From: Aminobacter niigataensis
Lineage (GTDB): Bacteria; Pseudomonadota; Alphaproteobacteria; Rhizobiales; Rhizobiaceae
Reading direction: 5' to 3'
Assembly (NCBI RefSeq): GCF_014200015.1
Contig: NZ_JACHOT010000001.1
Location: 496,001-560,000 of the forward strand
Length of the DNA: 64,000 bases
A program made the position numbers and the translations under genes. The notes beneath the pieces were generated by a model. It ran no database searches. It saw only the letters and a program-made list of their open reading frames with translations, and was not told the DNA's origin. Below, in pieces: positions 21,332 to 30,336 of the stretch (position 1 is the stretch's first letter; every line of letters begins with the position of its first letter).

Positions 21332-21352
21332 AGTCTATTAGTTTTATAGACT
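21332..21352. promoter_or_regulatory. Inverted repeat, candidate operator of the sulfur block
   Basis: AGTCTAT (21332-21338) and ATAGACT (21346-21352) form perfect 7-bp arms with a 7-bp AT-rich spacer, 22 bp before the start of the 50-aa membrane-protein gene. This AT-rich palindrome in a GC-rich genome is a likely regulator site. The Rrf2 protein encoded at 22595-23044 is the obvious candidate binder, but nothing in the sequence proves it. Confidence 0.55.
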
Positions 21353-21373
21353 AAGGGCATGATGGAGATTGCG

Positions 21374-21526
21374 ATGGCACAGACCCAGTATCTCTCGAAC
21401 GGCCGCATTGCGCAGGCTGCGGCTTCGACCGTACGGCCTGGAGCATTGGCCAGGCTCGGCTCCTACCTCGTCTTTGCGGTTTCGTTCGGCTTCACCGCAG
21501 CCGTTGTGGTCGGCCTGGTCCACTAG
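21374..21526 (+). CDS. Small single-pass membrane protein (50 aa)
   Basis: A 50-aa ORF. ATG 21374 follows GGAG with six bases spacing; two ATGs upstream (21359, 21362) are in frame but lack a site. The first 30 residues are polar (MAQTQYLSNGRIAQAAAST), then one hydrophobic helix (YLVFAVSFGFTAAVVVGLV) ends the protein with a final His. I do not recognise the family. Its place, with a palindrome upstream and an SsuD-like gene 132 bp downstream, suggests it belongs to the same transcription unit as that flavin monooxygenase. Confidence 0.6.
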   Translation: MAQTQYLSNGRIAQAAASTVRPGALARLGSYLVFAVSFGFTAAVVVGLVH

Positions 21527-21658
21527 GCCTTTCCCAAATGGGCGCCCGGGGGCGGTGCCATTTCCTTTCAACCCAGATGATGAAGGTTTTCCCGAGTAGC
21601 GCGTGAACCGGCGCGGGCGGCGCCAAAGACTGTTCCTGACAAGATGAAGGAGTTTGCA

Positions 21659-22576
21659 ATGCAGATCGACTTCACCCATTGCCCGGGCGGCGTTGCCGAC
21701 AAGGACGAACTTCACACTTCCTTCTTTTCCGACACGGCACTGGCCGTACAGAGGCTGCGGCAGCTTGAAAAGGCGAGCTTCAGCCGCGTGTTGATCGACG
21801 ATGCCGGCGGGCTGCTCGCCAACATGGATCTGGCGTCGCTGACGTTGCGCAGCACGCAATCGATCGGCGTCCTGGTGTCCCACTGGCCGGGCATTGTCGC
21901 GCCTGTGGTGGCAGCACGGCAATTCGCGGCTCTCGATCAGCTTGGCGCTGGCCGACTGGCGCTACGCGTGCCGCCGAGCCGCGACCTGCGCGAGACGAAT
22001 GACGATAGCGGCCTGGTCGCCACGCTGGGGCGGACGGACGAGTACCTGACGCTGCTCAAGCGACTCTGGAGCAATGCACAACCCTTCGAGCATGAGGGCT
22101 TGTTCTATCGCATCCATGGCGGCTTCGTGCCGATGAAAGCCGCCGACGGCGCCGATATTTCGCTGCAACTCGGCGGATTGTCGGGCACTGCGCTCAAGGT
22201 CGCTGGCCGGCATGCCAACCAGTTCGAGCTGCCGGTCGGCAGCTTCGACGATACGCGACGGCTGATCGAACGCGTCAAGGCGGCAGCGGAGCCATTCGGC
22301 CGGGCGCAGCGCATCCGCTTTTCTCTGCCGGTGCTTGTTGGAGAAGGCGAACAGGCCTGGCAACTCGGCGGTGCATCGGAAAGGGCCGTCGCTGCGCTGG
22401 CCGGCTTCGTCGAACTCGGCGTCACCGACTTCATCGTTCACGGCTTGGACGATGCCGACGCGATCGCAGCGTTCGGACGCGAGGTGATCGCCGTGGTGCG
22501 CAAGGCATTCAGACGGCATGAGCCGACGGTCGCGCAGCGACGGAACCAGAAGGTGGTGCTTCGCCAGGTCGTGTGA
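21659..22576 (+). CDS. LLM-class flavin-dependent oxidoreductase (SsuD-like)
   Basis: A 305-aa member of the bacterial luciferase-like family. The segments LDQLGAGRLALRVPP, GRTDEYLTLLKRLW and HEGLFYRIHGGFVPM match the SsuD/alkanesulfonate monooxygenase branch, which uses FMNH2 and O2 to release sulfite from organosulfur compounds. The family length is about 380 for SsuD proper, so this is a shorter relative and substrate is unproven. AAGGAG precedes ATG 21659 by six bases. The nearby Rrf2 regulator and sulfate importer support a sulfur role. Confidence 0.78.
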   Translation: MQIDFTHCPGGVADKDELHTSFFSDTALAVQRLRQLEKASFSRVLIDDAGGLLANMDLASLTLRSTQSIGVLVSHWPGIVAPVVAARQFAALDQLGAGRLALRVPPSRDLRETNDDSGLVATLGRTDEYLTLLKRLWSNAQPFEHEGLFYRIHGGFVPMKAADGADISLQLGGLSGTALKVAGRHANQFELPVGSFDDTRRLIERVKAAAEPFGRAQRIRFSLPVLVGEGEQAWQLGGASERAVAALAGFVELGVTDFIVHGLDDADAIAAFGREVIAVVRKAFRRHEPTVAQRRNQKVVLRQVV

Positions 22577-22594
22577 AGTCGTATGCATCACGCC

Positions 22595-23044
22595 TCAGGC
22601 GTGATGCATAGCCTCAGCCAGGATGTCGTCATTGGCGGCATCCCGGACCTGCGCGAGGCTGCGGTTGTCGAGCACGCCGGCAATGGCCTGGCGTACTTCG
22701 AGCATCATGTGCCTGATCTGGCAGGTCGCCTCGTCGCAGTCGTCGCAAGGCTGGTACTGGGTGCGGCTGGCGCAGGGGATGGGCGCCAAGGGCCCGTCGA
22801 GCACGCGCACGACATGGCCGATCTTGATCTCCGACGCCGGCTTGGCGAGCCGGTAGCCGCCGTCCTTGCCCTTGCGGCTCTGGACGAAGCCGGCATTGCG
22901 CAGCTCGCCCAGGATGGCGTCGAGGAACTTTTTCGGGATCTTGTTGGCGGTGGCTATGTCGCCGACGAAGGCGAGCTGGCCTGCGGGGAGTTGGGACAGA
23001 TGGACGAGGGCCTTGAGCCCGTATTTGCCTTTTTTAGTCAGCAT
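22595..23044 (-). CDS. Rrf2-family transcriptional regulator with Cys cluster
   Basis: A 149-aa regulator. The winged helix-turn-helix domain is at residues 1-80 (LTKKGKYGLKALVHL, IPKKFLDAILGELRNAGFV, SRKGKDGGYRL). The sensory part has four cysteines, C91, C100, C103 and C108 (pattern Cx8Cx2Cx4C), which suggests an Fe-S cluster as in IscR, NsrR or RirA, though the spacing is not identical to any of these. It lies 172 bp downstream of cysA on the same strand and converges on the SsuD-like gene, so it is a plausible regulator of sulfate or organosulfur use. It may have its own promoter. Confidence 0.88.
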   Translation of the reverse strand: MLTKKGKYGLKALVHLSQLPAGQLAFVGDIATANKIPKKFLDAILGELRNAGFVQSRKGKDGGYRLAKPASEIKIGHVVRVLDGPLAPIPCASRTQYQPCDDCDEATCQIRHMMLEVRQAIAGVLDNRSLAQVRDAANDDILAEAMHHA

Positions 23045-23216
23045 GGCGAACGCGTGTCATCGGCTTCCGCTGCCTGTCGCAGCATGAGGTTGCATGCCGA
23101 GGATAACGATTCGTCCCCATCGCATTCCGGCTCTCCTCAGAGATAAATTCCAGCGACTTGATATACAAGCCGAAACGCGTTGATTTTCCGTAAGTTTCGC
23201 GTGTTTTGGGCCAGAA

Positions 23217-24239
23217 TCAGGCTGCGGCGTAGACCCTGGCCCGTTCGATGGTGATCACGCCCTTCTGCTGGGCACTGACCACCGTCTCCGGGGCGACGTC
23301 GAGCTCCACCGCTTCGCCTGTTGCCGTCAGCGCCAGGATGCGCCGTCCCGCCGGCCTGTCGATGACACGGGCGACGGTTGCCGCGATGCCTTCGCCCGCA
23401 TGGCTCCAGCCGAGATCGCTGGGGCGCAGGAAGATCTCGACCGGCCCGTCGGCAAAACCGGGGGCAGGAATTTTAGCGTCGCCAAGGCGGGCGACGCCGC
23501 CGGAGACCGCGGCGGAGAAGCGGTTGGTGTCGCCCAGGAAGTTCATGACGAAGGCCGATGCCGGGTTGCGGCAGACCTCCTCGGGCGTGCCTTGCTGGAC
23601 GATACGGCCCTTGTCGAGGATGACGACGCGGTCGGCGAGATCGAGCGCCTCTTCCTGGTCGTGAGTGACGAACAGCGTGGTGATGCCGAGTTCCTGGTGG
23701 ATCTCGCGCAGCCAGCGGCGCAGGTCGCGGCGGACATTGGCATCGAGTGCGCCGAACGGCTCGTCGAGCAGCAGAACCTTGGGGTCTACGGCAAGCGCGC
23801 GGGCAAGCGCGACACGCTGGCGCTGGCCGCCGGAGATCTGGCCGGGGAAGCGCTGACCCAGGCCATCGAGCTGGACGAGGCGCAAAAGTTCGGTGACGCG
23901 CGTGTCGATGGCGGCCTTGTCGCGGCGGACCTTCGATACCTTCATGCCGAAAGCGATGTTTTCGGCCACCGTCATGTGCGGGAACAGCGCGTAGTGCTGG
24001 AAGACGAAACCGACGCTACGGTCGCGCACCGGAATGTCGGTGGCATCTTCCGCGCCGAAATAGATGTGGCCGGCATCGGCATATTCGAGGCCGGCGACCA
24101 TGCGCAGGATGGTGGTCTTGCCCGAGCCGGACGGCCCGAGCAGGGCTACCAGTTCGCCGCTTTCGATCTCCAGCGACACGCCATGGACGGCACGGAAGGT
24201 CTCGAAGGTCTTCATGACATTGTCGAGGCGGATTTTCAT
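23217..24239 (-). CDS. cysA: Sulfate/thiosulfate ABC transporter ATP-binding protein
   Basis: A 340-aa ATPase that powers sulfate uptake. Walker A GPSGSGKT at residues 35-42, signature ISGGQRQR, Walker [14 protein letters not shown] and the switch His in [11 protein letters not shown] are all present; the C-terminal third is the regulatory TOBE-like domain. The order sbp-cysT-cysW-cysA and an ATGA-type overlap with cysW (24236-24239) place it as the last gene of the importer operon. The gene stops 172 bp before the Rrf2 start; that gap contains the palindrome-like CTTGATATACAAG at 23157-23169. Confidence 0.95.
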   Translation of the reverse strand: MKIRLDNVMKTFETFRAVHGVSLEIESGELVALLGPSGSGKTTILRMVAGLEYADAGHIYFGAEDATDIPVRDRSVGFVFQHYALFPHMTVAENIAFGMKVSKVRRDKAAIDTRVTELLRLVQLDGLGQRFPGQISGGQRQRVALARALAVDPKVLLLDEPFGALDANVRRDLRRWLREIHQELGITTLFVTHDQEEALDLADRVVILDKGRIVQQGTPEEVCRNPASAFVMNFLGDTNRFSAAVSGGVARLGDAKIPAPGFADGPVEIFLRPSDLGWSHAGEGIAATVARVIDRPAGRRILALTATGEAVELDVAPETVVSAQQKGVITIERARVYAAA

Positions 24240-25144
24240 GACGAAACCTCAGCGGAAGCGGTTTTGGGGGCGGCACGTGGTGCGGCGAGGGCCGGGCTGC
24301 GGCGCGCGCGCCCGGCACCCTGGCGTTCAAGCAGGACCTTCGCCACCAGCGTGACGACGGCAAGCAGCGCCAGAATGGAGGCGGCGGCAAAGGCGCCGGC
24401 GGTCTGGTAGTCGTGGTAGAGCAGTTCGATGTGCAGCGGCAGCGTGTTGGTCTGACCGCGGATGTTGCCCGAGACGACCGAGACAGCACCGAATTCGCCC
24501 ATGACGCGGGCATTGCACAGCACCACGCCGTAGAGCAGCGCCCAGCGGATGTTGGGCAGAGTGACCGAGAAGAAGGTGCGCCAGCCCGAAGCGCCGAGCG
24601 AGGTGGCGGCCTCCTCGAGGTCGCGTCCCTGTGCCTGCATCAGCGGGATCAGTTCGCGGGCAACGAAGGGCGCGGTGACGAACATCGAGGCGAGCACGAT
24701 GCCGGGCAGGGCGAACAGGATCTTGATGTCGGCCGATTCAAGCGCCGGGCCGAACAGGCCCTGCAGTCCGTAGACGAAGAGATAGGCGACGCCGGCGACG
24801 ATGGGCGAGATCGAGAACGGGATCTCGATGACGACGAGCAGGAAGCGGCGGCCCCAGAAGTCGAATTTTGTGATCGCCCAGGCGGCAGCGACGCCGAAGG
24901 CTGTGTTGATCGGCACGGCGATGAGCGCGGTGACCACCGTCAGCCCGATGGCGTGCAGCGTATCGGGATGGGCGATCGCCGCGGCGTAGACCTGCAGTCC
25001 CTGCGAAAAGGCCTGGTAGCCGATGATGGCCAATGGCGCGATGATGACGATGGCCACCAGCGACAACACGATGCCGATCAGGGCACGGCGGAAGGCTGGA
25101 GCGTCGCCGACGCGGGGCGGGCGGCCATTGACATGAGCGCTCAT
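24236..25144 (-). CDS. cysW: Sulfate ABC transporter permease CysW
   Basis: A 302-aa inner-membrane permease with about six helices. It carries the binding-protein-dependent permease motif: [20 protein letters not shown], with the EAA loop that contacts CysA, then [15 protein letters not shown], which is the CysW-type segment. It forms a heterodimer with CysT. It begins one base after the cysT stop and its own stop overlaps the cysA start by 4 bp, so translation is probably coupled through the three genes. Confidence 0.94.
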   Translation of the reverse strand: MSAHVNGRPPRVGDAPAFRRALIGIVLSLVAIVIIAPLAIIGYQAFSQGLQVYAAAIAHPDTLHAIGLTVVTALIAVPINTAFGVAAAWAITKFDFWGRRFLLVVIEIPFSISPIVAGVAYLFVYGLQGLFGPALESADIKILFALPGIVLASMFVTAPFVARELIPLMQAQGRDLEEAATSLGASGWRTFFSVTLPNIRWALLYGVVLCNARVMGEFGAVSVVSGNIRGQTNTLPLHIELLYHDYQTAGAFAAASILALLAVVTLVAKVLLERQGAGRARRSPALAAPRAAPKTASAEVSS

Positions 25145-25145
25145 C

Positions 25146-25967
25146 TCAGCCCCTCGCCGTGTAGCGCAGGGCGCGTGCCTGCAGGATGTTGGTGACGGCC
25201 AGCATCAGGAAGGCGGCGATGAGCAGCACCGAGGCTATGGCTGCCGCAGCCTGGTAGTCGTATTCCTCGAGCCGGATGAAGGTGAGCAGTGCGGTGATCT
25301 CGGTGGACATCGGCTGGTTGCCGGCAATGAAGATGATGGCGCCGAACTCGCCGAGGCTGCGGGCGAAGGACAACGACAGGCCGGCGAGCAAGGCGGGCGC
25401 CAGAAGCGGCAGGATGACACGCAGGAAGATCGAGCGGTCGCTGCCGCCAAGCGTCTGAGCGGCTTCCTCCAGGGCTGGGTCCAGGTCCTCCAGCACCGGC
25501 TGCACCGTGCGCACGATGAAGGGCAGGCTGGTGAAGGCCATGGCGACCATGATGCCGAGCGGCGTATAGGCGACCTTGATGCCGGCCTGGGCGAGCACCG
25601 AGCCGAACCAGCCGTTTTCGGCAAACAGAGTGGTCAGCGCGATACCGGCGACGGCTGTCGGCAATGCAAAGGGCAGGTCGACGAGCGCGTCGATGAAGCG
25701 GCGGCCGGGAAAGCGGTAGCGCACCAGCACCCAGGCGAGCGCCATGCCGAAGACGAGGTTGAAGACGGTTGCTGCAAGTGCCGAAAGTGCCGTGACGCGG
25801 TAACTGGCGACGGCGCGCGGCGAGGAGACGATGCGCCAATAGTCCTCGAAACCGAGGCTGGCCGCCTTGAAGACCAGCGCGCCGAGCGGCAGCACGACGA
25901 TGATCGAGACGTAGACGAGGGTTATCCCCAGCGCCAGGGGGAACCCTGGCAGAATGCGGCGCGCCAC
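25146..25967 (-). CDS. cysT: Sulfate ABC transporter permease CysT
   Basis: A 273-aa permease with about six membrane helices, partner of CysW. The EAA loop reads LEEAAQTLGGSDRSIFLRVI and is followed by SFARSLGEFGAIIFIAGN, the hallmark CysT/CysU segment. A frame starting at 25992 in another phase is a shadow. It lies 82 bp after the sulfate-binding protein gene within the same operon. Start 25967 opens with MARRILPGFPLALGI, a hydrophobic first helix. Confidence 0.94.
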   Translation of the reverse strand: MARRILPGFPLALGITLVYVSIIVVLPLGALVFKAASLGFEDYWRIVSSPRAVASYRVTALSALAATVFNLVFGMALAWVLVRYRFPGRRFIDALVDLPFALPTAVAGIALTTLFAENGWFGSVLAQAGIKVAYTPLGIMVAMAFTSLPFIVRTVQPVLEDLDPALEEAAQTLGGSDRSIFLRVILPLLAPALLAGLSLSFARSLGEFGAIIFIAGNQPMSTEITALLTFIRLEEYDYQAAAAIASVLLIAAFLMLAVTNILQARALRYTARG

Positions 25968-26049
25968 TGAAATGCCTTCCTGGATACGTCAATGCGGAAA
26001 GCCGGCATCGACCGGCTTTCCAATTCTCAACAGCAATGGGGGCTTGCGG

Positions 26050-27036
26050 TCAACGCTCGCCGTAGATCTCTTCGAGAAGGCCGCCCGAACCGAAATGTTC
26101 CTTCTGGACCTTGTCCCAGCCGCCGAAGACGTCCTCGACGGTGACGAGGCGAACCTCGGGGAACTGTTCCTTGAATTCGGCAGCGACCGACGGCTCGTGG
26201 ACGCGGTTGCCGTGCTCGGCGGCAATGCGCTGGCCTTCCGGTGTGTAGATGAAATCGAGATAGGACTTGGCGAGATCGCGCGAGCCGCGCTTGTCGACCA
26301 CCTTGTCGACGATGGCGACCGGGAATTCGGCGAGCAGGCTGACCGAGGGGATGACGCTCTCGACCTTGTCTGCGCCGTATTCCCTGGCGATCGAGCGGGT
26401 TTCGGCTTCGAAAGTGATCAGAACGTCGCCGATGTTGCGCTCGACGAAGGTGGTGGTGGCGGCGCGGCCGCCGGTGTCGAACACCGGCACGTTGTCGAAC
26501 AGTTTTGTCACGAACTCCTTCACCTTGGCCTCGTCGCCCTTGAAGACTTCCTTGGCATAGGCGGTTGCCGCGAGATAGGTGTAGCGCGCATTGCCAGAGG
26601 TCTTGGGGTTGGGGAAGATCACCTTGACGTCGTCGCGGACGAGATCGGACCAGTCCTTGATGCCCTTGGGGTTGCCGGCGCGGACGAGGAAGGACGGTAG
26701 CGAATAGAAGGGTGAGGCCTGGTTGGCGAAATCCTGCTTCCAGTCGTCGGAAACGAAGCCGTTCTTGACCAGGAATTCGATGTCGGTGACCTGGTTGAAG
26801 GTGACGATGTCGGCTTCAAGACCCTCGACGATGGCGCGCGCCTGCTTGGAGGTGCCGGCATGTGACTGGTCGACGGTGATACCGGCATTCTTGGCGATGA
26901 ACGCAGCGTTCTCGGCGGCGAACAGTTCACGGGCGACGTCGTAGGAGGCGTTGAGCAGCTTGTCGGCGGCGGAAGCCTGCAGCGGGCCGGCGAGGATCGC
27001 GGCCAGCGCTGCACCGACGAGAAGGAAACGTTTCAT
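26050..27036 (-). CDS. sbp: Periplasmic sulfate-binding protein
   Basis: A 328-aa secreted solute-binding protein that delivers sulfate to CysTWA. Signal peptide MKRFLLVGAALAAILAG, cleavage after ASA, then ADKLLNASYDVARELF, which is the conserved start of mature sulfate-binding proteins. Later blocks include LVRAGNPKGIKDWSDL and YLAATAYA. The start at 27036 follows AGGAG; the nine codons upstream are not family-like. It is the first gene of the operon, with a 189-bp region before cobT that should hold its promoter. Confidence 0.94.
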   Translation of the reverse strand: MKRFLLVGAALAAILAGPLQASAADKLLNASYDVARELFAAENAAFIAKNAGITVDQSHAGTSKQARAIVEGLEADIVTFNQVTDIEFLVKNGFVSDDWKQDFANQASPFYSLPSFLVRAGNPKGIKDWSDLVRDDVKVIFPNPKTSGNARYTYLAATAYAKEVFKGDEAKVKEFVTKLFDNVPVFDTGGRAATTTFVERNIGDVLITFEAETRSIAREYGADKVESVIPSVSLLAEFPVAIVDKVVDKRGSRDLAKSYLDFIYTPEGQRIAAEHGNRVHEPSVAAEFKEQFPEVRLVTVEDVFGGWDKVQKEHFGSGGLLEEIYGER

Positions 27037-27111
27037 GGGGCATTCTCCTGAGACAAGCGGCAAATTGCTGAAGTAGGCCGCAAGATAGTCGGGAGGCTGT
27101 GCCAGGAGGAG

Positions 27112-27132
27112 GCAGAGGCTGGTTGCCTCTGC
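27112..27132 (-). other. Perfect hairpin between cobT and sbp
   Basis: GCAGAGGC (27112-27119) and GCCTCTGC (27125-27132) form a perfect 8-bp stem around TGGTT. It lies between the cobT stop and the sbp start, both on the minus strand. No T-run follows, so it is not a standard terminator; it could be a Rho-independent-like pause or part of the sbp leader. A second inverted repeat, TTTCTTC/GAAGAAA (27148-27154 and 27171-27177), lies next to it. Confidence 0.4.
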
Positions 27133-27225
27133 GTGCGTGGTGAGAATTTTCTTCTATCTTGCACTCAATCGAAGAAATCGTTTTCCGAAGCCAAGTTTTT
27201 GAACCGTTGCTAGGGGAATGGCCGA

Positions 27226-28236
27226 CTATTTGTCGGTGACGCCGGCCTCGGCGAAGCTCGCCATACGGGCATGGCATTCGAGGGCAGAGCGAACAATGTT
27301 GACGGCAAGGCAAGCGCCGGAGCCTTCACCCAACCGCATGCCGAGATCGAGCAGCGGTGCGAGCTTCAGCGCTTCGAGAAGCTGGCGGTGGCCCGCCTCA
27401 GCAGAGACATGGGCGGAGAGCGTGTGGGCGAGGCCTTCGGGGTGAAGTTTCGCCAATGGCGCAGCGGCGGCCGTGACGACAAAACCGTCGAGCAGCACCG
27501 GAACGTTGCGATGCCTTGCGGCGAGCGTGGCGCCGAGGATGGCGGCGAGTTCGCGGCCGCCGAGATTGGCGGCGACGGCCAGCGGATCTGCAAGGGTGGC
27601 TGCGTGACGGGCGAGGCCGGCATCGATGGCGGCAAATTTCCGCGACAGGCCCGAATCGTCGACGCCGGTGCCGCGGCCGGCCCAGTCGCGCCCGGTGCCG
27701 CCGAACAAGCCCGCGGCGATAGCTGCAGCCGGGGTGGTGTTGCCGATGCCCATCTCGCCGAAGCAGATCAGGTCGAGGTCCTCGTCGACCGATTCATAGC
27801 CCGTGGACACGGCGGCGAGGAACTCTGCTTCGTTCATCGCCACGGTCTGAGTGAAGTCGCCGGTGGGGTGGTTGAGGTCGAGCGGGATCACCGAAAGCTC
27901 TGCGCCGGCAAGGCGGGCGAGTTGGTTGATGGCAGCCCCGCCACCGGCGAAATTTGCCACCATCTGCACCGTAACCTCCGAGGGGTAGGCCGACACGCCT
28001 TGCGCGGTAACGCCGTGATTGCCGGCGAAGACGATGACCTTGACACGATCGAGCCTGGGCATGTCGCGGCCTTGCCAGCGCGCCAGCCAGGCGGCGATGG
28101 ATTCGAGCTTGCCGAGGCTGCCGCGTGGCTTGGTCAACGTGTCCTGGCGACGCGAGACGGCGTCGGCGGCGGGGTCGCTGCCGACCGGAAGATCGAGGCA
28201 GACTGCACGCAATTCATCAAGCGATTTGAAGGCCAT
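27226..28236 (-). CDS. cobT: Nicotinate-nucleotide-dimethylbenzimidazole phosphoribosyltransferase
   Basis: A 336-aa enzyme that makes alpha-ribazole 5'-phosphate for the lower loop of cobalamin (CobT in Salmonella naming, CobU in Pseudomonas denitrificans naming). Family blocks visible are TKPRGSLGKLE, VIVFAGNHGVTAQGVSAYP, FAGGGAAINQLA and the CFGEMGIGNTTPAAAIAA segment. Length is normal. It lies 24 bp after cobV and is the last gene of the cobA-cobB-cobV-cobT set. Its usual partner CobC is not in the window. Confidence 0.95.
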   Translation of the reverse strand: MAFKSLDELRAVCLDLPVGSDPAADAVSRRQDTLTKPRGSLGKLESIAAWLARWQGRDMPRLDRVKVIVFAGNHGVTAQGVSAYPSEVTVQMVANFAGGGAAINQLARLAGAELSVIPLDLNHPTGDFTQTVAMNEAEFLAAVSTGYESVDEDLDLICFGEMGIGNTTPAAAIAAGLFGGTGRDWAGRGTGVDDSGLSRKFAAIDAGLARHAATLADPLAVAANLGGRELAAILGATLAARHRNVPVLLDGFVVTAAAAPLAKLHPEGLAHTLSAHVSAEAGHRQLLEALKLAPLLDLGMRLGEGSGACLAVNIVRSALECHARMASFAEAGVTDK

Positions 28237-28260
28237 GGCTGCGAATACTCCAGAACTGAA

Positions 28261-29019
28261 TCATGCGAGGATGGCGGATGCGGCGAAGAGGAGTGTGATC
28301 TCGGCAAGTTGCTGCAGGGCGCCGATGGTGTCGCCGCTCTGGCCGCCGATCTGGGCGAGGCAGAGTTTCCGAAATGCGACAAACAGCAACACGAGGCAGA
28401 GCGCCGCAACGACGGCACCCTTGAGCCCGAGCAGCAGCAGCGCCACAGCGCCGATAGCGAGCGCCGTCAGGACAACGTTGTCGGACACGGTGCCGACACC
28501 GGCCGACAGGCCGTCGATGCGCGCTTGCGGCAACATCTGCATGAAAGCCGGGATCAGCGCTCGCGAAGCGATGTGGGCGACGACCAGGCCGACAAGCACG
28601 TGGCCGGGCGAAGCCAGATCGGCAATCGCGCTCCAGCGCGCGAGTATCGACAGTGCCAGGGCGCAGGCGCCATAGGTGCCGATGCGGCTGTCGCGCATGA
28701 TCTCGAGTTTTTTCTCACGCGTTCGCCCGCCGCCGAAACCGTCGGCGGTATCCGACAGGCCGTCCTCATGCAGGCAACCCGTGACCAGCATAGCGGCCGC
28801 CAGGGCGAGGGCCGCGGCGAGGTTGGGCGAAAGTCCAAGCAACGTGGCTATGGCGTAGGCGGCCCAGGCAACAACAGCCACGACCAGCCCGACCAGTGGC
28901 GCCGTCCAGATGGCGTCGGCGAGCGACCGGTCCTTGACCTCGAAATGCCGCAGCGGCAGGCGCGTGAAAAAGACGAGGCCGAGGCGTATGTCGTCGAAGA
29001 TGCGGCTCGACGCATTCAT
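28261..29019 (-). CDS. cobV: Adenosylcobinamide-GDP ribazoletransferase
   Basis: A 252-aa inner-membrane enzyme (CobV, CobS in Salmonella) that joins adenosylcobinamide-GDP and alpha-ribazole to form adenosylcobalamin. It has about six hydrophobic helices. The active-site signature HEDGLSDTADGFGGG is followed by REKKLEIMRDSRIGTYG, and the N-terminal FFTRLPL is typical. It lies 3 bp after cobB and 24 bp before cobT, all on the minus strand. Confidence 0.95.
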   Translation of the reverse strand: MNASSRIFDDIRLGLVFFTRLPLRHFEVKDRSLADAIWTAPLVGLVVAVVAWAAYAIATLLGLSPNLAAALALAAAMLVTGCLHEDGLSDTADGFGGGRTREKKLEIMRDSRIGTYGACALALSILARWSAIADLASPGHVLVGLVVAHIASRALIPAFMQMLPQARIDGLSAGVGTVSDNVVLTALAIGAVALLLLGLKGAVVAALCLVLLFVAFRKLCLAQIGGQSGDTIGALQQLAEITLLFAASAILA

Positions 29020-29022
29020 CGC

Positions 29023-30336
29023 TCAGCCCTTCGCAATGGCGTGGAAGAAGGTGCCGGTGACATGGCCGCGTCGGCCGCCGAAGCTGCCGAGCGGATTGCC
29101 CTGGCCATCTGATATCTCGCCCAGCGGCGTGTCGTCGCCACGCTCGATGGTCTGGGCGTAGTGGAACTCGTGGCCACGGATGACGCTGCCTTCGGCTCCA
29201 AGCGGGCAGGGAGCCGCAAGCCGTGCCTGGCGGTAACCGAGGTTCATCTTGCGCCTGGCGAAGCTGGTGGCATGGCCGAGCAGGCCGAGCATTTCGTGGG
29301 TGACGCCGTCGGCGTCCTCGATGGAGCGGCCGAGCACCATGAACCCGCCGCACTCGCCATGGACCGGCTTGGTTTCGCCGAAACGACGGGTGCCCGCAAG
29401 GAAGTTTGCGGCAGCCGCGAGGCGGCCGGGATGCAGCTCGGGATAGCCGCCCGGCAGCCAGCAGACATCGCAGGTGGTGTCGGGCGCCTGGTCGGCGAGC
29501 GGCGAGAACGGCACAAGCTCTGCCCCCTTGGTGCGCCAGTGGGCGGCGACATGCGGGTAGAGGAAGGTGAAGGCGGCGTCCCGGGCAAGGGCGATGCGCT
29601 GTCCCGGTGGCGGCAAGGCGGAGGATTGGTCGCCAGCCGTGGGCGCCAGCGGTGTCGCCAGCTCGATGATGGCGTCGAGGTCGAGCGATCGCTCGACCAT
29701 GTCGGCGAGCCTGTTGATATGGGCGAAGAGGTCGGCGTGTTCCTCGGCCTGGACCAAGCCAAGATGGCGTTCGGGGATGGACAGCGTCGGGTCGCGCAGA
29801 ATGCCCCCGACGACGGGCAGGCCGAGCGCTTCGATGGCGTCGCCGGCAAGCTTGCGGTGACGGTCACTGCCGAGCCTGTTGAGCACCACGCCGGCGATAC
29901 GAACGTCGGGGTCATAGGTGGCAAAACCCTTGGCGATGGCCGCCGATGTCTGCGACTGGCCTGAAACGTCGAGCACCAGTAGCACCGGCAGGCCGTAGAG
30001 CCGGGCCAGGTCGGCGGCGGCGCCGGAGCGGCCTTTCTCGGCTGGGATGCCGTCAAACAGACCCATGGCGCTTTCGACGATGACCAGATCGGTGTCGCTT
30101 GCCGCGTCCGCTGCGAGGCGGTTGAGCAGCGACGGCGGCATCGCCCAGCTGTCGAGATTGACCCCGGGCAGGCCGGTGGCCGCTTTGTGGAAGCCGGGAT
30201 CGATGTAATCAGGGCCGGATTTCGCGCCGCGAACGCGCAGGCCGCGGCGGGCAAGTGCGCGCAGCAGGCCGATGGTGACGCTGGTCTTGCCCGAGCCGGA
30301 GCGCGGCGCGCCGATGATTAGCCCACGCGCCGTCAT
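29023..30336 (-). CDS. cobB: Hydrogenobyrinate a,c-diamide synthase
   Basis: A 437-aa ATP- and glutamine-dependent amidase that amidates side chains a and c of hydrogenobyrinate. N-terminal P-loop-like IIGAPRSGSGKTSVTIGLL, and a C-terminal class I glutaminase-like domain with the nucleophile Cys in VHGECGGFMVLG and a late His in RGHEFHYAQ. Its start overlaps the cobA stop by 4 bp. CobB precedes cobalt insertion by CobN in the aerobic pathway, which agrees with CobG and CobN in this cluster. Confidence 0.95.
   Translation of the reverse strand: MTARGLIIGAPRSGSGKTSVTIGLLRALARRGLRVRGAKSGPDYIDPGFHKAATGLPGVNLDSWAMPPSLLNRLAADAASDTDLVIVESAMGLFDGIPAEKGRSGAAADLARLYGLPVLLVLDVSGQSQTSAAIAKGFATYDPDVRIAGVVLNRLGSDRHRKLAGDAIEALGLPVVGGILRDPTLSIPERHLGLVQAEEHADLFAHINRLADMVERSLDLDAIIELATPLAPTAGDQSSALPPPGQRIALARDAAFTFLYPHVAAHWRTKGAELVPFSPLADQAPDTTCDVCWLPGGYPELHPGRLAAAANFLAGTRRFGETKPVHGECGGFMVLGRSIEDADGVTHEMLGLLGHATSFARRKMNLGYRQARLAAPCPLGAEGSVIRGHEFHYAQTIERGDDTPLGEISDGQGNPLGSFGGRRGHVTGTFFHAIAKG

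Noticed and set aside
18625-21408. A 927-codon minus-strand open frame
   Set aside because: It runs antisense through the AI-2E transporter and the lipoprotein gene, has the His/Gln/Arg-rich composition of a shadow of GC-rich coding DNA and matches no family.
27037-27225. SAM or other sulfur riboswitch before sbp
   Set aside because: The hairpins there do not show the conserved blocks of the known SAM riboswitch classes.
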